Source: Oryzomonas japonica
Lineage (GTDB): Bacteria > Desulfobacterota > Desulfuromonadia > Geobacterales > Pseudopelobacteraceae
DNA length: 64,000 nucleotides
Direction of reading: 5' to 3'
Assembly (NCBI RefSeq): GCF_008802365.1
Contig: NZ_VZQZ01000009.1
Coordinates: 99,277-163,276 of the forward strand
In this document: one piece after another, positions 25,194-33,701 of the stretch
Numbering within the stretch: the first letter of the stretch is position 1
Layout of the letters: each line of letters begins with the position of its first letter
Made by a program: the position numbers and the translations under genes
Notes under the pieces: generated by a model
Told to the model about the DNA's origin: nothing
The model's input: only the letters and a program-made list of their open reading frames with translations
The model's database searches: none

Positions 25194-26513
25194 ATGCGCC
25201 GAATCGTTGCCCCGTCACTCTTACCCCAGTGGTTTCGCCTTATAGCTCTATGGTTATTCATCGTAGCTCTCCAGGGATGTGCGGCGGTAAAAGCTCCCCA
25301 GGAGGACTCATGGCTTGCCCCGGACCACATGGAAAAGGAGATCGAACGAAACAGGTTTCCGGTCGCCAAAGGGGACGACGTCATTGGCCGGCTGGCGGTC
25401 GTCAGACTTGAAAAGGGGGATACGCTGCCGGATATCGCCCGCCACTTCGGCTTGGGGCTCAATGCCGTCAGCGCCGCCAATCCGGGGGTGGATGTCTGGG
25501 CGCCCGAGGCCGGTGTGCGTACCATGTTACCCCTGAGCTTTATCCTGCCGAACGCTCCGAGAAAAGGCATTGTGGTCAATCTGGCCACCATGAGGCTCTT
25601 TCAGTATAGGGGGGATGGCACGTCGCCGGTGGTGGTCACCTACCCGGTCGGGGTCGGGACCAGAGAACGCCCCACCCCCCAAGGCCCCATGCGCGTGGAG
25701 CGCAAGGCAGCCCGGCCGACCTGGCATGTGCCCGCTTCGATTGCCGCGGATCATAGAAAAAAAGGGGACATCCTGCCCGCGGCAGTCCCGCCGGGACCTC
25801 AGAACCCCTTGGGAGAATACGCGCTCTATCTCAGCAAATCGGGTTACCTGATCCACGGCACCAATAAACCGGCCAGCATCGGCCTCAAGGCGACCAACGG
25901 CTGCATGAGGCTCTACCCGGAAAACATCAAGACGCTCTTCAGCGACACCCCGGTTTCTACACCGGTCGTCATTGTCAATCAGCCCTACCTCCTTGGCCAA
26001 CGCAATGGCGTGCTGTACCTGGAAGCCCATACGCCCCAGGAGGACTCGGGCGCCGCAGAGTTGCAGAAAATCTATGAAAAATTGAAAACCATTGAAAAAA
26101 AGTCGGCGCGACCGCTCGACTGGGAAAAGATCAAGAAGGTACAGGCCGAAGCCAGGGGGATTCCGGTTCCCATCTTCGAAATGAGCCCAGGGAGTGAAGA
26201 AGGGATTCCCAAACTGGTGGAGGTCGAGCACCCGGCAAAACTGTACGGCAAGCCGGAACCGCCGGAGCTGAACATGGCAGCATGGTATGTGCTGGCGGCC
26301 GATGTGCCTGACGAGATCGACGCCCGGAGAATGGCCGCCATTATCAACCACCAGGGACCGCCAATCCCGGCGCAGGTTATACCAAAGAGCAACAGTTACC
26401 GTGTTATCGCCGGTCCCTTCAACACCGCCGGCGAGGCCAGGGAGGCGACCAGACGCCTGAAGCTTGATCTGGATATGGACGGTATCGTGATTGAGCCGGT
26501 CAGGAAGATGTGA
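25194..26513 (+). CDS. L,D-transpeptidase with LysM and SPOR-like domains
   Basis: A 439-aa envelope enzyme. It has a lipoprotein-type signal (lipobox VALQGC), a LysM-like segment (about 65-115; LEKGDTLPDIARHFGL), the YkuD catalytic domain (about 120-265; YLIHGTNKPASIG ... NGCMRLY with the nucleophilic Cys), and a C-terminal SPOR-like repeat (about 360-435; WYVLAADVPDEIDARR). This layout matches ErfK/YbiS-type enzymes that make 3-3 crosslinks or attach lipoproteins to peptidoglycan. It is led by two GEMM riboswitches and followed by a Braun-like lipoprotein gene, so lipoprotein attachment is the likely job. Confidence 0.9.
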   Translation: MRRIVAPSLLPQWFRLIALWLFIVALQGCAAVKAPQEDSWLAPDHMEKEIERNRFPVAKGDDVIGRLAVVRLEKGDTLPDIARHFGLGLNAVSAANPGVDVWAPEAGVRTMLPLSFILPNAPRKGIVVNLATMRLFQYRGDGTSPVVVTYPVGVGTRERPTPQGPMRVERKAARPTWHVPASIAADHRKKGDILPAAVPPGPQNPLGEYALYLSKSGYLIHGTNKPASIGLKATNGCMRLYPENIKTLFSDTPVSTPVVIVNQPYLLGQRNGVLYLEAHTPQEDSGAAELQKIYEKLKTIEKKSARPLDWEKIKKVQAEARGIPVPIFEMSPGSEEGIPKLVEVEHPAKLYGKPEPPELNMAAWYVLAADVPDEIDARRMAAIINHQGPPIPAQVIPKSNSYRVIAGPFNTAGEAREATRRLKLDLDMDGIVIEPVRKM

Positions 26514-26592
26514 ATCGTGTTTATGGAGCAGGGCCTTGTTTTGAAGTCACATATTGAAACAGGGCAAACCAACGAAAGGGAGGTAATGGGAG

Positions 26593-26895
26593 ATGAAGAA
26601 AAGTATTTTACTGGTGGCAATGATGTTTTTCCCCGCGATAACGTTGATGAGTTGTGCCACAACCGGTGACCTGGAGAAAATGCAGGCCCAGCAAAAACTG
26701 ATTGATGCGAAGGCTGATCAGGCATTGCGGGATGCGCAGGCTGCCAAGGCGGCGGCCGATGCGGCCAAGTTAAATGCAGATGCCGCCGCAGCCCGCGCCG
26801 ATGCAGCGACCAAGGAGGCTGAGGCACGGGAAAAGATCGCCGACGAGAAGGCCAAAAAAGCCGACGCGGTGTTCCAGAGATCCATGAGGAAATGA
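26593..26895 (+). CDS. Braun-type (Lpp-like) lipoprotein with C-terminal Arg-Lys
   Basis: A 100-aa protein with signal peptide and lipobox LMSC, then an uninterrupted Ala/Lys/Glu/Asp heptad helix (KAAADAAKLNADAAAARAD) ending in RSMRK. E. coli Lpp and Pseudomonas OprI have the same design and end in YRK or SRK, the terminal Lys being linked to meso-diaminopimelate by L,D-transpeptidases. Ribosome site GGAGG 9 nt upstream. It lies between two YkuD-domain genes, so it is very likely a covalent outer membrane-peptidoglycan tether. Confidence 0.85.
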   Translation: MKKSILLVAMMFFPAITLMSCATTGDLEKMQAQQKLIDAKADQALRDAQAAKAAADAAKLNADAAAARADAATKEAEAREKIADEKAKKADAVFQRSMRK

Positions 26896-26919
26896 GTCGA
26901 TTCCAGATGACTGCTTAGG

Positions 26920-26960
26920 ATGATGAAGCGGCAGGGTCTCCCCCCCTGCCGCTTCATCAT
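26920..26960. terminator. Strong hairpin after the Lpp-like gene
   Basis: ATGATGAAGCGGCAGGG and CCCTGCCGCTTCATCAT form a perfect 17-bp stem. No T-run follows, so it may be a partial terminator or an mRNA 3'-end stabiliser that raises lipoprotein mRNA levels. Confidence 0.6.
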
Positions 26961-27018
26961 TCGCCATGTACGCGTATCGGGACAGGATGGTCCGTTGTAT
27001 CCGCCCGGGGGTGAAAAG

Positions 27019-28032
27019 ATGGGGCAACCGAGAGCCTGCCAAATCATACAGTCTGCGGTTTTCAGACGTTCTTCGGCATCTGGGGCCGGGAAACAGGGGG
27101 AGAGGAATGGACGCCTTTTCTTGTTCCTTGTCTGCATCGTACTGACGCCGATGCTCATGGTCGGATGCAGCGGCATGAAGGGAGGATTTCACGACAAGGC
27201 CGCCTTCGAAGAAGCCAATGATCTCTTCAGCCAGGGGAAGTACCAGGCATCCCTGGACAAATACGAGCACTTGATAGAAAAAGAGCCCACAGCGAGAGAC
27301 CGGGTCCTGTTTGAAATGGGTATTATTTATTCCCACCCCAAGAACGAACACAAGGATTATGCGAAATCTCTGGACTGTTTCCAAAAGCTCATCACGGGAT
27401 ATCCGGGGAGTGACTACCGGCCAAACAGCGAAATGATGGTCTTTACCATCAACAATGTTATTTTCAAGGACCGATTGATTGCCGAGCAGCAGGCACAAAT
27501 AGGGGTTCTCCATCAAGAGGCAAAAGGCAAGGATAATGAAGTAGCTACGCTGCACCAGCGGATAATGGCGCTCGAGCAGAATGTTCTGGATTTTGCCACC
27601 CGGAAGAGATCGGTGGACAGGATCGTGATAGAAAAAAAAGAACGGCGGCTGATGCTGATCTCAACGGGCGAGGTGCTCAAAACCTACAAGATCGCCCTGG
27701 GGGGAAATCCGGATGGCCCCAAGGAGCGGCAGGGGGATAACAAAACCCCCGAAGGGACCTACGTCATCGATGGGAAGAACAAGAACAGCCAGTACCACCA
27801 AGCCCTCCATGTCTCCTATCCAAACGAGCGGGACAAAAAGCGGGCAAAGGAGCTGGGCGTTTCTCCGGGCGGCGACATCATGATCCACGGGATCAAGACA
27901 GGTTTCTCGTGGGTTGGCGATCTTCAGGCAAACAAGGATTGGACGAAAGGGTGCATCGCTGTAACCGACGAAGAGATAGAGGAGATCTACAAGCTGGTGC
28001 CGCTCAATACGGTTGTTGAGATACGGCCGTAG
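27019..28032 (+). CDS. YafK-like YkuD-domain protein with helical repeat domain
   Basis: A 337-aa protein: lipoprotein-type signal (LMVGC), a TPR-like helical region (about 65-150; FEEANDLFSQGKYQASLDKYE), a coiled segment, and a C-terminal YkuD domain (about 180-330) with ALGGNPDGPKERQGDNKTPEG, IMIHGIKTG and DWTKGCIAVTDEE. These motifs are of the YafK branch. In E. coli YafK (LdtF/DpaA) removes Lpp from peptidoglycan rather than attaching it, so this protein may oppose the upstream L,D-transpeptidase. The start at 27019 is chosen for the G-rich site before it; upstream in-frame ATGs lie in the preceding hairpin. Confidence 0.85.
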   Translation: MGQPRACQIIQSAVFRRSSASGAGKQGERNGRLFLFLVCIVLTPMLMVGCSGMKGGFHDKAAFEEANDLFSQGKYQASLDKYEHLIEKEPTARDRVLFEMGIIYSHPKNEHKDYAKSLDCFQKLITGYPGSDYRPNSEMMVFTINNVIFKDRLIAEQQAQIGVLHQEAKGKDNEVATLHQRIMALEQNVLDFATRKRSVDRIVIEKKERRLMLISTGEVLKTYKIALGGNPDGPKERQGDNKTPEGTYVIDGKNKNSQYHQALHVSYPNERDKKRAKELGVSPGGDIMIHGIKTGFSWVGDLQANKDWTKGCIAVTDEEIEEIYKLVPLNTVVEIRP

Positions 28033-28158
28033 GGGGCTGTACCAGGGTGATCGGATTGAAACAGAACGAGAAACACCCGGAATCGGTGATAAAGATCACA
28101 GCCATTCCGGGACGGCCGAGCCGAATAGTGATCACCACATTTGGCTCGCAGCCTGGAT

Positions 28159-29112
28159 TCATCTAATCCGAAGTTCCGATTCGTCCAATACAAACTCGTC
28201 GTATATCCCAAGTTTCTTCATTATTACCGGCAGCACTTGGTGAATCACTCTCATACCGCAGAGGAGTTCATTCATGTAAATATCTGGGTGTACACGCGAG
28301 GAGTTAAACCCGAAGCTCTCTGCTTCTGCCTCATGCCCAAGCTCGTCATGGGACTTATAGACTAACTCGAGAAGCTCTGCCCTTAGTGGAATGCCGACGC
28401 GGAAGGCTGTCTCTTTGACAAAGTTGATCCATTCTTCATAATCCTTCATAATATGATGTTTGAACTCCCTAAACTTAGACGCCAATCCTTTATCGTCTTC
28501 AATCTTACAAGCAGCCAATTGCATGAGACAAGGCTCAATATTGTCAGCTGCTGTCCCTACTAACTCATCGTCACTCAGCATGTCGGAGAGGTACGCAGCG
28601 TAGAACCCATAGGTATCATTTAGAGATTTATATATACTGTAAATAAGTGACGAATAGGGGTTCTCCTCAAGTAAAACTGTCATTACATCTTCATGGTCAA
28701 CCTCATCGCTCTCATAGTCAATGTTGAGTTGTTTGGGGAATTTTTTAGGCAACTCAACGCCCATCTCCCTGAGAACAGAGAATGTCTCCCTGCACAAAAG
28801 ACCCACTTCGTCATGAAGTGGATAGGTGTCATATCCTGTTTCAGCATTATCTATTGCCACCTCAGCCAAGAAATGAATGAGCTTTTCCCACTTGTCCGCA
28901 TCTTGAACGGAGCCTGCCCACAACACGAATCCAGGGTTTCTATCACCGATCTTCACGATTTTACGAATCTTTTCTTCCATCTCGGCTGACATGTGTTCTC
29001 CTTTCTTCCACTTGCTAATTTGCGTCGGTGAAACTCCGAGGCGAAGAGCAAGTTCCTTCTGACTGCATGACAAATTTTCCAACGCGAGTTGCACCAAAGC
29101 TTCGCTGTCCAT
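28159..29112 (-). CDS. XRE-family regulator with large uncharacterised C-terminal domain
   Basis: A 317-aa protein: N-terminal helix-turn-helix (about residues 10-50; SQKELALRLGVSPTQISKWKKG) and a mostly helical, acidic C-terminal region I do not recognise. AAGGAG 8 nt before the ATG at 29112 decides the start. Base composition is clearly more AT-rich than the neighbouring genes, and it lies next to tRNA-Asn, both signs of horizontal acquisition. Function beyond DNA binding unknown. Confidence 0.78.
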   Translation of the reverse strand: MDSEALVQLALENLSCSQKELALRLGVSPTQISKWKKGEHMSAEMEEKIRKIVKIGDRNPGFVLWAGSVQDADKWEKLIHFLAEVAIDNAETGYDTYPLHDEVGLLCRETFSVLREMGVELPKKFPKQLNIDYESDEVDHEDVMTVLLEENPYSSLIYSIYKSLNDTYGFYAAYLSDMLSDDELVGTAADNIEPCLMQLAACKIEDDKGLASKFREFKHHIMKDYEEWINFVKETAFRVGIPLRAELLELVYKSHDELGHEAEAESFGFNSSRVHPDIYMNELLCGMRVIHQVLPVIMKKLGIYDEFVLDESELRIR

Positions 29113-29134
29113 ATTCAATACTCCTTCAAGGTAG

Positions 29135-29210
29135 TTTAGTAAAATCATGAGACCATTTAGGTTAGTTAATTTTAGCCATAATTTAGTATAATGCAATAAT
29201 ATTTAGTAAA
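29135..29210. repeat. TTTAGTAAA repeats upstream of the XRE gene
   Basis: TTTAGTAAA at 29135-29143 and 29202-29210 and the variant TTTAGTATA at 29182-29190 lie in the AT-rich promoter region. They are probable autoregulator binding sites. Confidence 0.45.
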
Positions 29211-29220
29211 TTTTTTTTAG

Positions 29221-29470
29221 CATACACCATCACTGTGTTTCTCGCCTTGCCAACATTTTATCCTAATGGCTGGCGAGAGATGTACATCGAGGTGCTGATG
29301 CATGGATGGGGAGTTCACCGCTGATCCATTTGGTCTCTGCGAAAAATAGCTGGGCCGGCGCGAGCGCTGAAAGCCAGGGTTCGATGACGCAAACCAGATT
29401 CGAACTTTGCAAGTGGCTAGAATTGCGAAGATTAGATCGGAAGGAGTTGGGACGTAATTTTGTGATGCAA
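29221..29470. other. Intergenic stretch with no recognised feature
   Basis: Between the XRE promoter region and the tRNA terminator I see no credible gene, RNA or repeat. It could be decayed sequence from the same insertion that brought the XRE gene. Confidence 0.4.
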
Positions 29471-29507
29471 TAGAAAAGGGTCGATTTTCTGGAGAAAATC
29501 GACCCTT
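29471..29507 (-). terminator. Terminator of tRNA-Asn
   Basis: AAGGGTCGATTTTCT and AGAAAATCGACCCTT form a perfect 15-bp inverted repeat, followed on the minus strand by TTTTC. It lies 8 bp beyond the tRNA 3' end. Confidence 0.88.
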
Positions 29508-29515
29508 GTTTTGTT

Positions 29516-29591
29516 TGGCTCCCCAACCCGGACTCGAACCAGGGACAAGGTGGTTAACAGCCACCTGCTCTACCAACTGAGCTATTGGGGA
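29516..29591 (-). tRNA. tRNA-Asn (GTT)
   Basis: A 76-nt cloverleaf read on the minus strand. The acceptor stem is TCCCCAA / TTGGGGA with discriminator G and encoded CCA, the D-loop is AGCTCAGTTGGTAGAGC, the anticodon loop is CTGTTAA with anticodon GTT, and the T-arm is GGTTCGAGTCC. Confidence 0.97.
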
Positions 29592-29610
29592 ATAGCGATG
29601 TAGAGCCGAT

Positions 29611-29640
29611 TTTTTAGCATGGAATTATCGGCTGTGTCAA
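29611..29640 (-). promoter_or_regulatory. Promoter of tRNA-Asn
   Basis: On the minus strand, TTGACA (29640-29635) and TAAAAA (29616-29611) are separated by 18 bp and lie about 20 bp before the tRNA. Confidence 0.65.
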
Positions 29641-29728
29641 CTCAAAATGTACGCAAAAAAATTACCGCTCGGAGGTCACGGTCAAAGCAATTGATATCAT
29701 GTTATTTATCCCGCGTGCCCCGCCCGGC

Positions 29729-30349
29729 TCATCCACTCCGCTGTTCCTTGAAACGCTTCAGGCGGTAGAAGGATTCCCGCTCCCGCTCGCCGATATAGTG
29801 GGCGATATCCTTGATCTCGCTTTGCAGGCCGGGGAGCACCCGCTCCTCCAGCACCCTGATCCGTCGCGTCACCCGGACCACCTCCTCCCCCAGCCGCTTC
29901 ATGCGCACCTCGAAGGCGGCTATCTCCAACATCTCCGCCACGATCTCCTCGAAGAGGCCGATGGCCTCCTCCAGGTGCGGCGTGGTGAAGCGGCAGTCGT
30001 AGCCCCGCTCGTCCGGGGGGCGGCGTACCTCGCCCTGAATCTGGATATCTCGATAACGGAGCCCCATGACGTTCCGCTCCCCTACCTCCACCCCCACATC
30101 CCGGGCAGTCCCCATGGGTAACGATCCGACGAAATCGTCCCCTTCCAGGCCGCTGGCAAGCGCCATCTCGGTCAGGGCTCTGGTGTAGGCCTTTTTCACC
30201 TCTGCCCGGGATTGGAGGAAGGGGGTGGAGATGGCCAGGATCTCCCGGATCAGAGCCAGGCGGCGGGCCGTGAGGATGCCGACGCTCCCGGTCACGGAGC
30301 GGGCCTTTTCCTTGAGCAGCAGCAGGTTGGTGCGGGTCGGATGGATCAT
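29729..30349 (-). CDS. atpD: V/A-type ATPase subunit D
   Basis: Central-stalk subunit, 206 aa, with the two long coiled-coil helices typical of subunit D (TRTNLLLLKEKARSV at the start, FYRLKRFKEQR at the end). It couples catalytic A3B3 head rotation to the membrane ring. Last gene of the nine-subunit operon; its ATG overlaps the subunit B stop (ATGA). Confidence 0.93.
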   Translation of the reverse strand: MIHPTRTNLLLLKEKARSVTGSVGILTARRLALIREILAISTPFLQSRAEVKKAYTRALTEMALASGLEGDDFVGSLPMGTARDVGVEVGERNVMGLRYRDIQIQGEVRRPPDERGYDCRFTTPHLEEAIGLFEEIVAEMLEIAAFEVRMKRLGEEVVRVTRRIRVLEERVLPGLQSEIKDIAHYIGERERESFYRLKRFKEQRSG

Positions 30350-31668
30350 GGCGGCTCCAAAGAGAAGCGTTTCAACAGGGCCAGGCCGGCGTCGAGGCTC
30401 GCGCCGATCCCCCGCCGGGCCTCGCCCTGGCCGATGACCTCGGCCTCAAAGGCGTCGGCGAAATCGAGCATCACCCGGTCCGCCTCCATCATCCCCTCCC
30501 GCCCCACCACCGCCTCCAGGCCGCGCACGTAGCGCCCCTTGGCGTAGTGCCGGTACAGGGCGTCGGCGATCCGGCGATGGTCATCCCGCGTGTGGCCGGG
30601 GCCGATGCCGCGCTGCATGAGCCGGGACAGGCTGGGGAGCACGTCCACCGGCGGGAAGACGCCCCGCTGGTGCAGTTCCCGGGAGAGCACGATCTGCCCC
30701 TCGGTGATGTAGCCGGTCAGGTCCGGGATCGGGTGGGTAATGTCATCCTCCGGCATGGTCACCACCGGCAGCATGGTGACCGACCCGGCCGTTCCCTGTA
30801 TCCGCCCGGCCCGTTCGTACAGGGAGGCCAGGTCGGAGTACATGTAACCGGGATAGCCCCGCCGTCCGGGGAGTTCCTCCCGGGCCGTGGAGACCTCCCG
30901 CAGGGCGTCGCAGTAGTTGGTGATGTCGGTCACCACCACCAGCACGTCCATGCCGCAGGAAAAGGCCAAGTATTCGGCGCAGGCCAGACCGAAGCGGGGC
31001 GCCAGGAGCCGCTCCACCACCGGCTCGTCGGCCCGGTTCACGAAGGCCACGAACCCGGTGCGCATCTCCTGGAGCGCGTCCATGTAAAAGGAGTAGTCGT
31101 GGTGGGTCAGCCCCAGGGCCACGAACACCACCACGAATTCACCCCCGCCCGCCAGGCGCGCGTTGCGCAGGATGCCGGCCGCCACCTCGCGGGAGGGGAG
31201 CCCGGCGCAGGAGAAGATGGGGAGCTTCTGCCCCTTGACCAGGGTATTGAGGGTGTCGATGGCCGTAAAGCCGGTTTCGATGAATTCCTCGGGGCAGGCC
31301 CGGGCCGTGGGGTTGATGGGGAGGCCGTTCACCCCGCCCCATTGCTCCGGGATAAACATGGGGAGGCCGTCTATGGGTTCGAAGGAGCCGTTGAAGACCC
31401 GACCTACCATGGAGCGGGACAATGGAGCCCGGCGGACCGCATCGCTGAAGATCACCTCGGCCCCCAGGTCGATGCCCGCGGTCTCCCCGAACACCTGGAT
31501 CAGCACGGTCCGGCCGGAGATCTTCAACACCTCGCCGGCCACGGCCGTGCCGTCCGGGTAGATGATCCGCACCATCTCCCCCATGCGGCAGTTCACGACC
31601 CCCTCCACGAAGAGGAGCGGCCCCCCCACGGAGGCAACGGTACGGTATCGGTGTTCGCTCAGCCTCAT
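30346..31668 (-). CDS. atpB: V/A-type ATPase subunit B
   Basis: Non-catalytic nucleotide-binding subunit, 440 aa from the ATG at 31668 (GAGG 5 nt upstream; a GTG two codons earlier is also open). It has the conserved LSRSMVGRVFNGSFEPID, GLPINP and VVTDITNYCDALREV, and as expected no full Walker A motif. It alternates with subunit A in the head. Confidence 0.95.
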   Translation of the reverse strand: MRLSEHRYRTVASVGGPLLFVEGVVNCRMGEMVRIIYPDGTAVAGEVLKISGRTVLIQVFGETAGIDLGAEVIFSDAVRRAPLSRSMVGRVFNGSFEPIDGLPMFIPEQWGGVNGLPINPTARACPEEFIETGFTAIDTLNTLVKGQKLPIFSCAGLPSREVAAGILRNARLAGGGEFVVVFVALGLTHHDYSFYMDALQEMRTGFVAFVNRADEPVVERLLAPRFGLACAEYLAFSCGMDVLVVVTDITNYCDALREVSTAREELPGRRGYPGYMYSDLASLYERAGRIQGTAGSVTMLPVVTMPEDDITHPIPDLTGYITEGQIVLSRELHQRGVFPPVDVLPSLSRLMQRGIGPGHTRDDHRRIADALYRHYAKGRYVRGLEAVVGREGMMEADRVMLDFADAFEAEVIGQGEARRGIGASLDAGLALLKRFSLEPP

Positions 31669-31693
31669 AGCCACCTCGTGTCGTCAGGGACGA

Positions 31694-33310
31694 TTACGCC
31701 CCGCCCGCCAGCGCCTCGTCCAGGGAAAGCCCCTGCTTGAGTCCGGCCTCGGCCCGGTCGTGCAACGCCAGGATGGCGCCCATCTTTGCCGCCGTCCGTT
31801 CCGGGGCGCAAAAGGCGTCGTCGCCGTAGGCGTTCTGGCAGAGAAACTCGTTCCTGATCCGCTCCGTGGTCATCATCAGGAGCCGGTCCCCATCCTGCAA
31901 CCCCTCGGCCCCCACGATCTCCGCCACCTCCCGCAGGGTCTCCTCCCGCTGCAACAGCTCCCGGCAGCGCTGCTGCATCTCTCCCCAGGCAGGGGCCACC
32001 CGGGCGGTGAAGTGCCCCGTCACCCCGGCGGCGTAGAGGGAATAGCTCTGGGCCCAGTTGATGGCCGGATAATGGCGGCTGTGGGCCAGGGCGGCGTCCA
32101 GCATCAGGAACACGCCGGTGGTGCGGAGGCAGGCCTGGGTGACCGGCTCGGAGAAGTCCCCCCCCGGCGGGGAGACGGAGAGGATCATGGTGAGGGAGCC
32201 GATGGCGCCGTTCAGGGTCTCCACCGCCCCGGCGCGCTCGAAAAAGGCCGCCAGCCGGGACGAGAGATAGGTGGGATACCCCTCCTCGCCCGGCATCTCC
32301 TCCAGGGAGGAGGAGATCTCCCGCAGCGCCTCGCCCCATCGGGAGATGCTGTCGGCCAGGAGCAGCACGTGCAGCCCCAGGTCCCGGTAGTATTCAGCAA
32401 TGGTGACGGCCGTGTAGATGGACGCCTCACGGGCGGCCACCGGCATGTTGGAGGTGTTGACCACCACGATGGTGCGGGACAGGAGCGAAGCGCCGGTGCG
32501 CTGATCCTTCAGGGTGCGGAACTCCTCCAGCAGTTCGGCCATCTCGTTGCCCCGCTCGCCGCACCCCACGTACACCACCAGGTCCGCGTCGGCGAACTTG
32601 GCGATGGTCTGCTCCAGGATGGTCTTGCCGGTGCCGAAGCCGCCCGGAAAGATGGCGGTGCCGCCCCGCACCATAGGGAAAAGGAAATCGATGACCCGCT
32701 GGCCGGTGACGAGCGGCAGCACCGGGGGGAGCTTGCGCCGGAAGGGGCGCGGCCGGCGCACCGGCCATTTCTGGAGGGCAAAGATCCCGCTGCCGTCCTC
32801 ATAGTGGGCCACCGGCTCCGCCAGGGTACAACTCCCCGACCGCACCTCCCCCAGCCTGCCGGGTACCGGGGCGGTTATCAGGTGGACGAACGCCCCCTCC
32901 CGGATGCGCCCGATCACCTCGCCCGCCCCTACCTCGTCCCCGGCCTTCCGGTCCGGCTCGAATCGCCATTCCGCGGCGGTGTCCAGGGGGGGGATATCCC
33001 GGCAGGGCCGGATAAAGGGGCCCACAGCGGCGCGCACCCGTTCCAGGGGCCGTTGCAGGCCGTCGTACATGGTGGAGACCAGCCCCGGCCCGAGGGTGAC
33101 GGTGAGTTGCCCCCCGGTCCCCACGACCGGTTCCCCGACCCCCAGCCCCAGGGTATTCTCGTAGACCTGGACGACGGCTTGTTCCCCCTCCAGCCGCACC
33201 ACCTCGCCCACCAGCCCGGCATGGCCCACCAGGACCATGTCGCACAGCTTCACACCGCCGATCTTTGCGGTGACCGTGGGGCCGGATATGCCGGTGATGA
33301 GTCCGTCCAT
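31694..33310 (-). CDS. atpA: V/A-type ATPase catalytic subunit A
   Basis: Catalytic subunit, 538 aa. It shows Walker A GGFGTGKT, the GERGNEM motif with the catalytic Glu, [17 protein letters not shown] and [12 protein letters not shown]. It is about 40-60 residues shorter than typical A subunits, mainly at the C-terminal end and in the bulge domain. Hydrolyses or makes ATP in the V1/A1 head. AAGGA precedes the ATG. Confidence 0.95.
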   Translation of the reverse strand: MDGLITGISGPTVTAKIGGVKLCDMVLVGHAGLVGEVVRLEGEQAVVQVYENTLGLGVGEPVVGTGGQLTVTLGPGLVSTMYDGLQRPLERVRAAVGPFIRPCRDIPPLDTAAEWRFEPDRKAGDEVGAGEVIGRIREGAFVHLITAPVPGRLGEVRSGSCTLAEPVAHYEDGSGIFALQKWPVRRPRPFRRKLPPVLPLVTGQRVIDFLFPMVRGGTAIFPGGFGTGKTILEQTIAKFADADLVVYVGCGERGNEMAELLEEFRTLKDQRTGASLLSRTIVVVNTSNMPVAAREASIYTAVTIAEYYRDLGLHVLLLADSISRWGEALREISSSLEEMPGEEGYPTYLSSRLAAFFERAGAVETLNGAIGSLTMILSVSPPGGDFSEPVTQACLRTTGVFLMLDAALAHSRHYPAINWAQSYSLYAAGVTGHFTARVAPAWGEMQQRCRELLQREETLREVAEIVGAEGLQDGDRLLMMTTERIRNEFLCQNAYGDDAFCAPERTAAKMGAILALHDRAEAGLKQGLSLDEALAGGA

Positions 33311-33377
33311 GGTAAGGTCCTTTTCAGTGAGGATAGCTACTCCGGTCTTATGAGACCTATAGGTCCCGCTCCTGCCC

Positions 33378-33701
33378 CTACCGCTGCAAGCGCACGTGAT
33401 ACCCGATCGCCTTCCTGATGATACGCAGGGCGTAGTCTTCCTCGCTCTCCGCCCCCTTCTGCTCCGGCGCCGGGAGGACCACCAACACCCCGGGCCACCG
33501 GGCGCCCATCTCCTTGAAACGCTCCTCGCTCATGCCCGGCAACAGCCGTTCGTCCACCACCGCCACCCTGGTTTCCGGGTCGGCCAGCACGCTGCGCAAC
33601 GCCTCCTCGACCCCGGCGACGGTGGTCGTGTGCTGCTGGAAACCGGCCAGGGCGAAGCCGGGCCGGGCATCCCCAGGGGTGATGAAGACGATCTTCTTCA
33701 C
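33378..33701 (-). CDS. atpF: V/A-type ATPase subunit F
   Basis: A 107-aa Rossmann-like central-stalk subunit, with the family pattern of a start strand IVFITPGDARPGFALAG and RVAVVDERLL. Position between C and A subunit genes is standard. Its start overlaps the subunit C stop by four bases. Confidence 0.87.
   Translation of the reverse strand: MKKIVFITPGDARPGFALAGFQQHTTTVAGVEEALRSVLADPETRVAVVDERLLPGMSEERFKEMGARWPGVLVVLPAPEQKGAESEEDYALRIIRKAIGYHVRLQR

Noticed and set aside
29516..29591. tRNA-Asn as an attachment site of an integrated element
   Set aside because: No duplicate of the tRNA 3' end and no integrase gene was seen nearby; only the AT-rich XRE gene hints at insertion.
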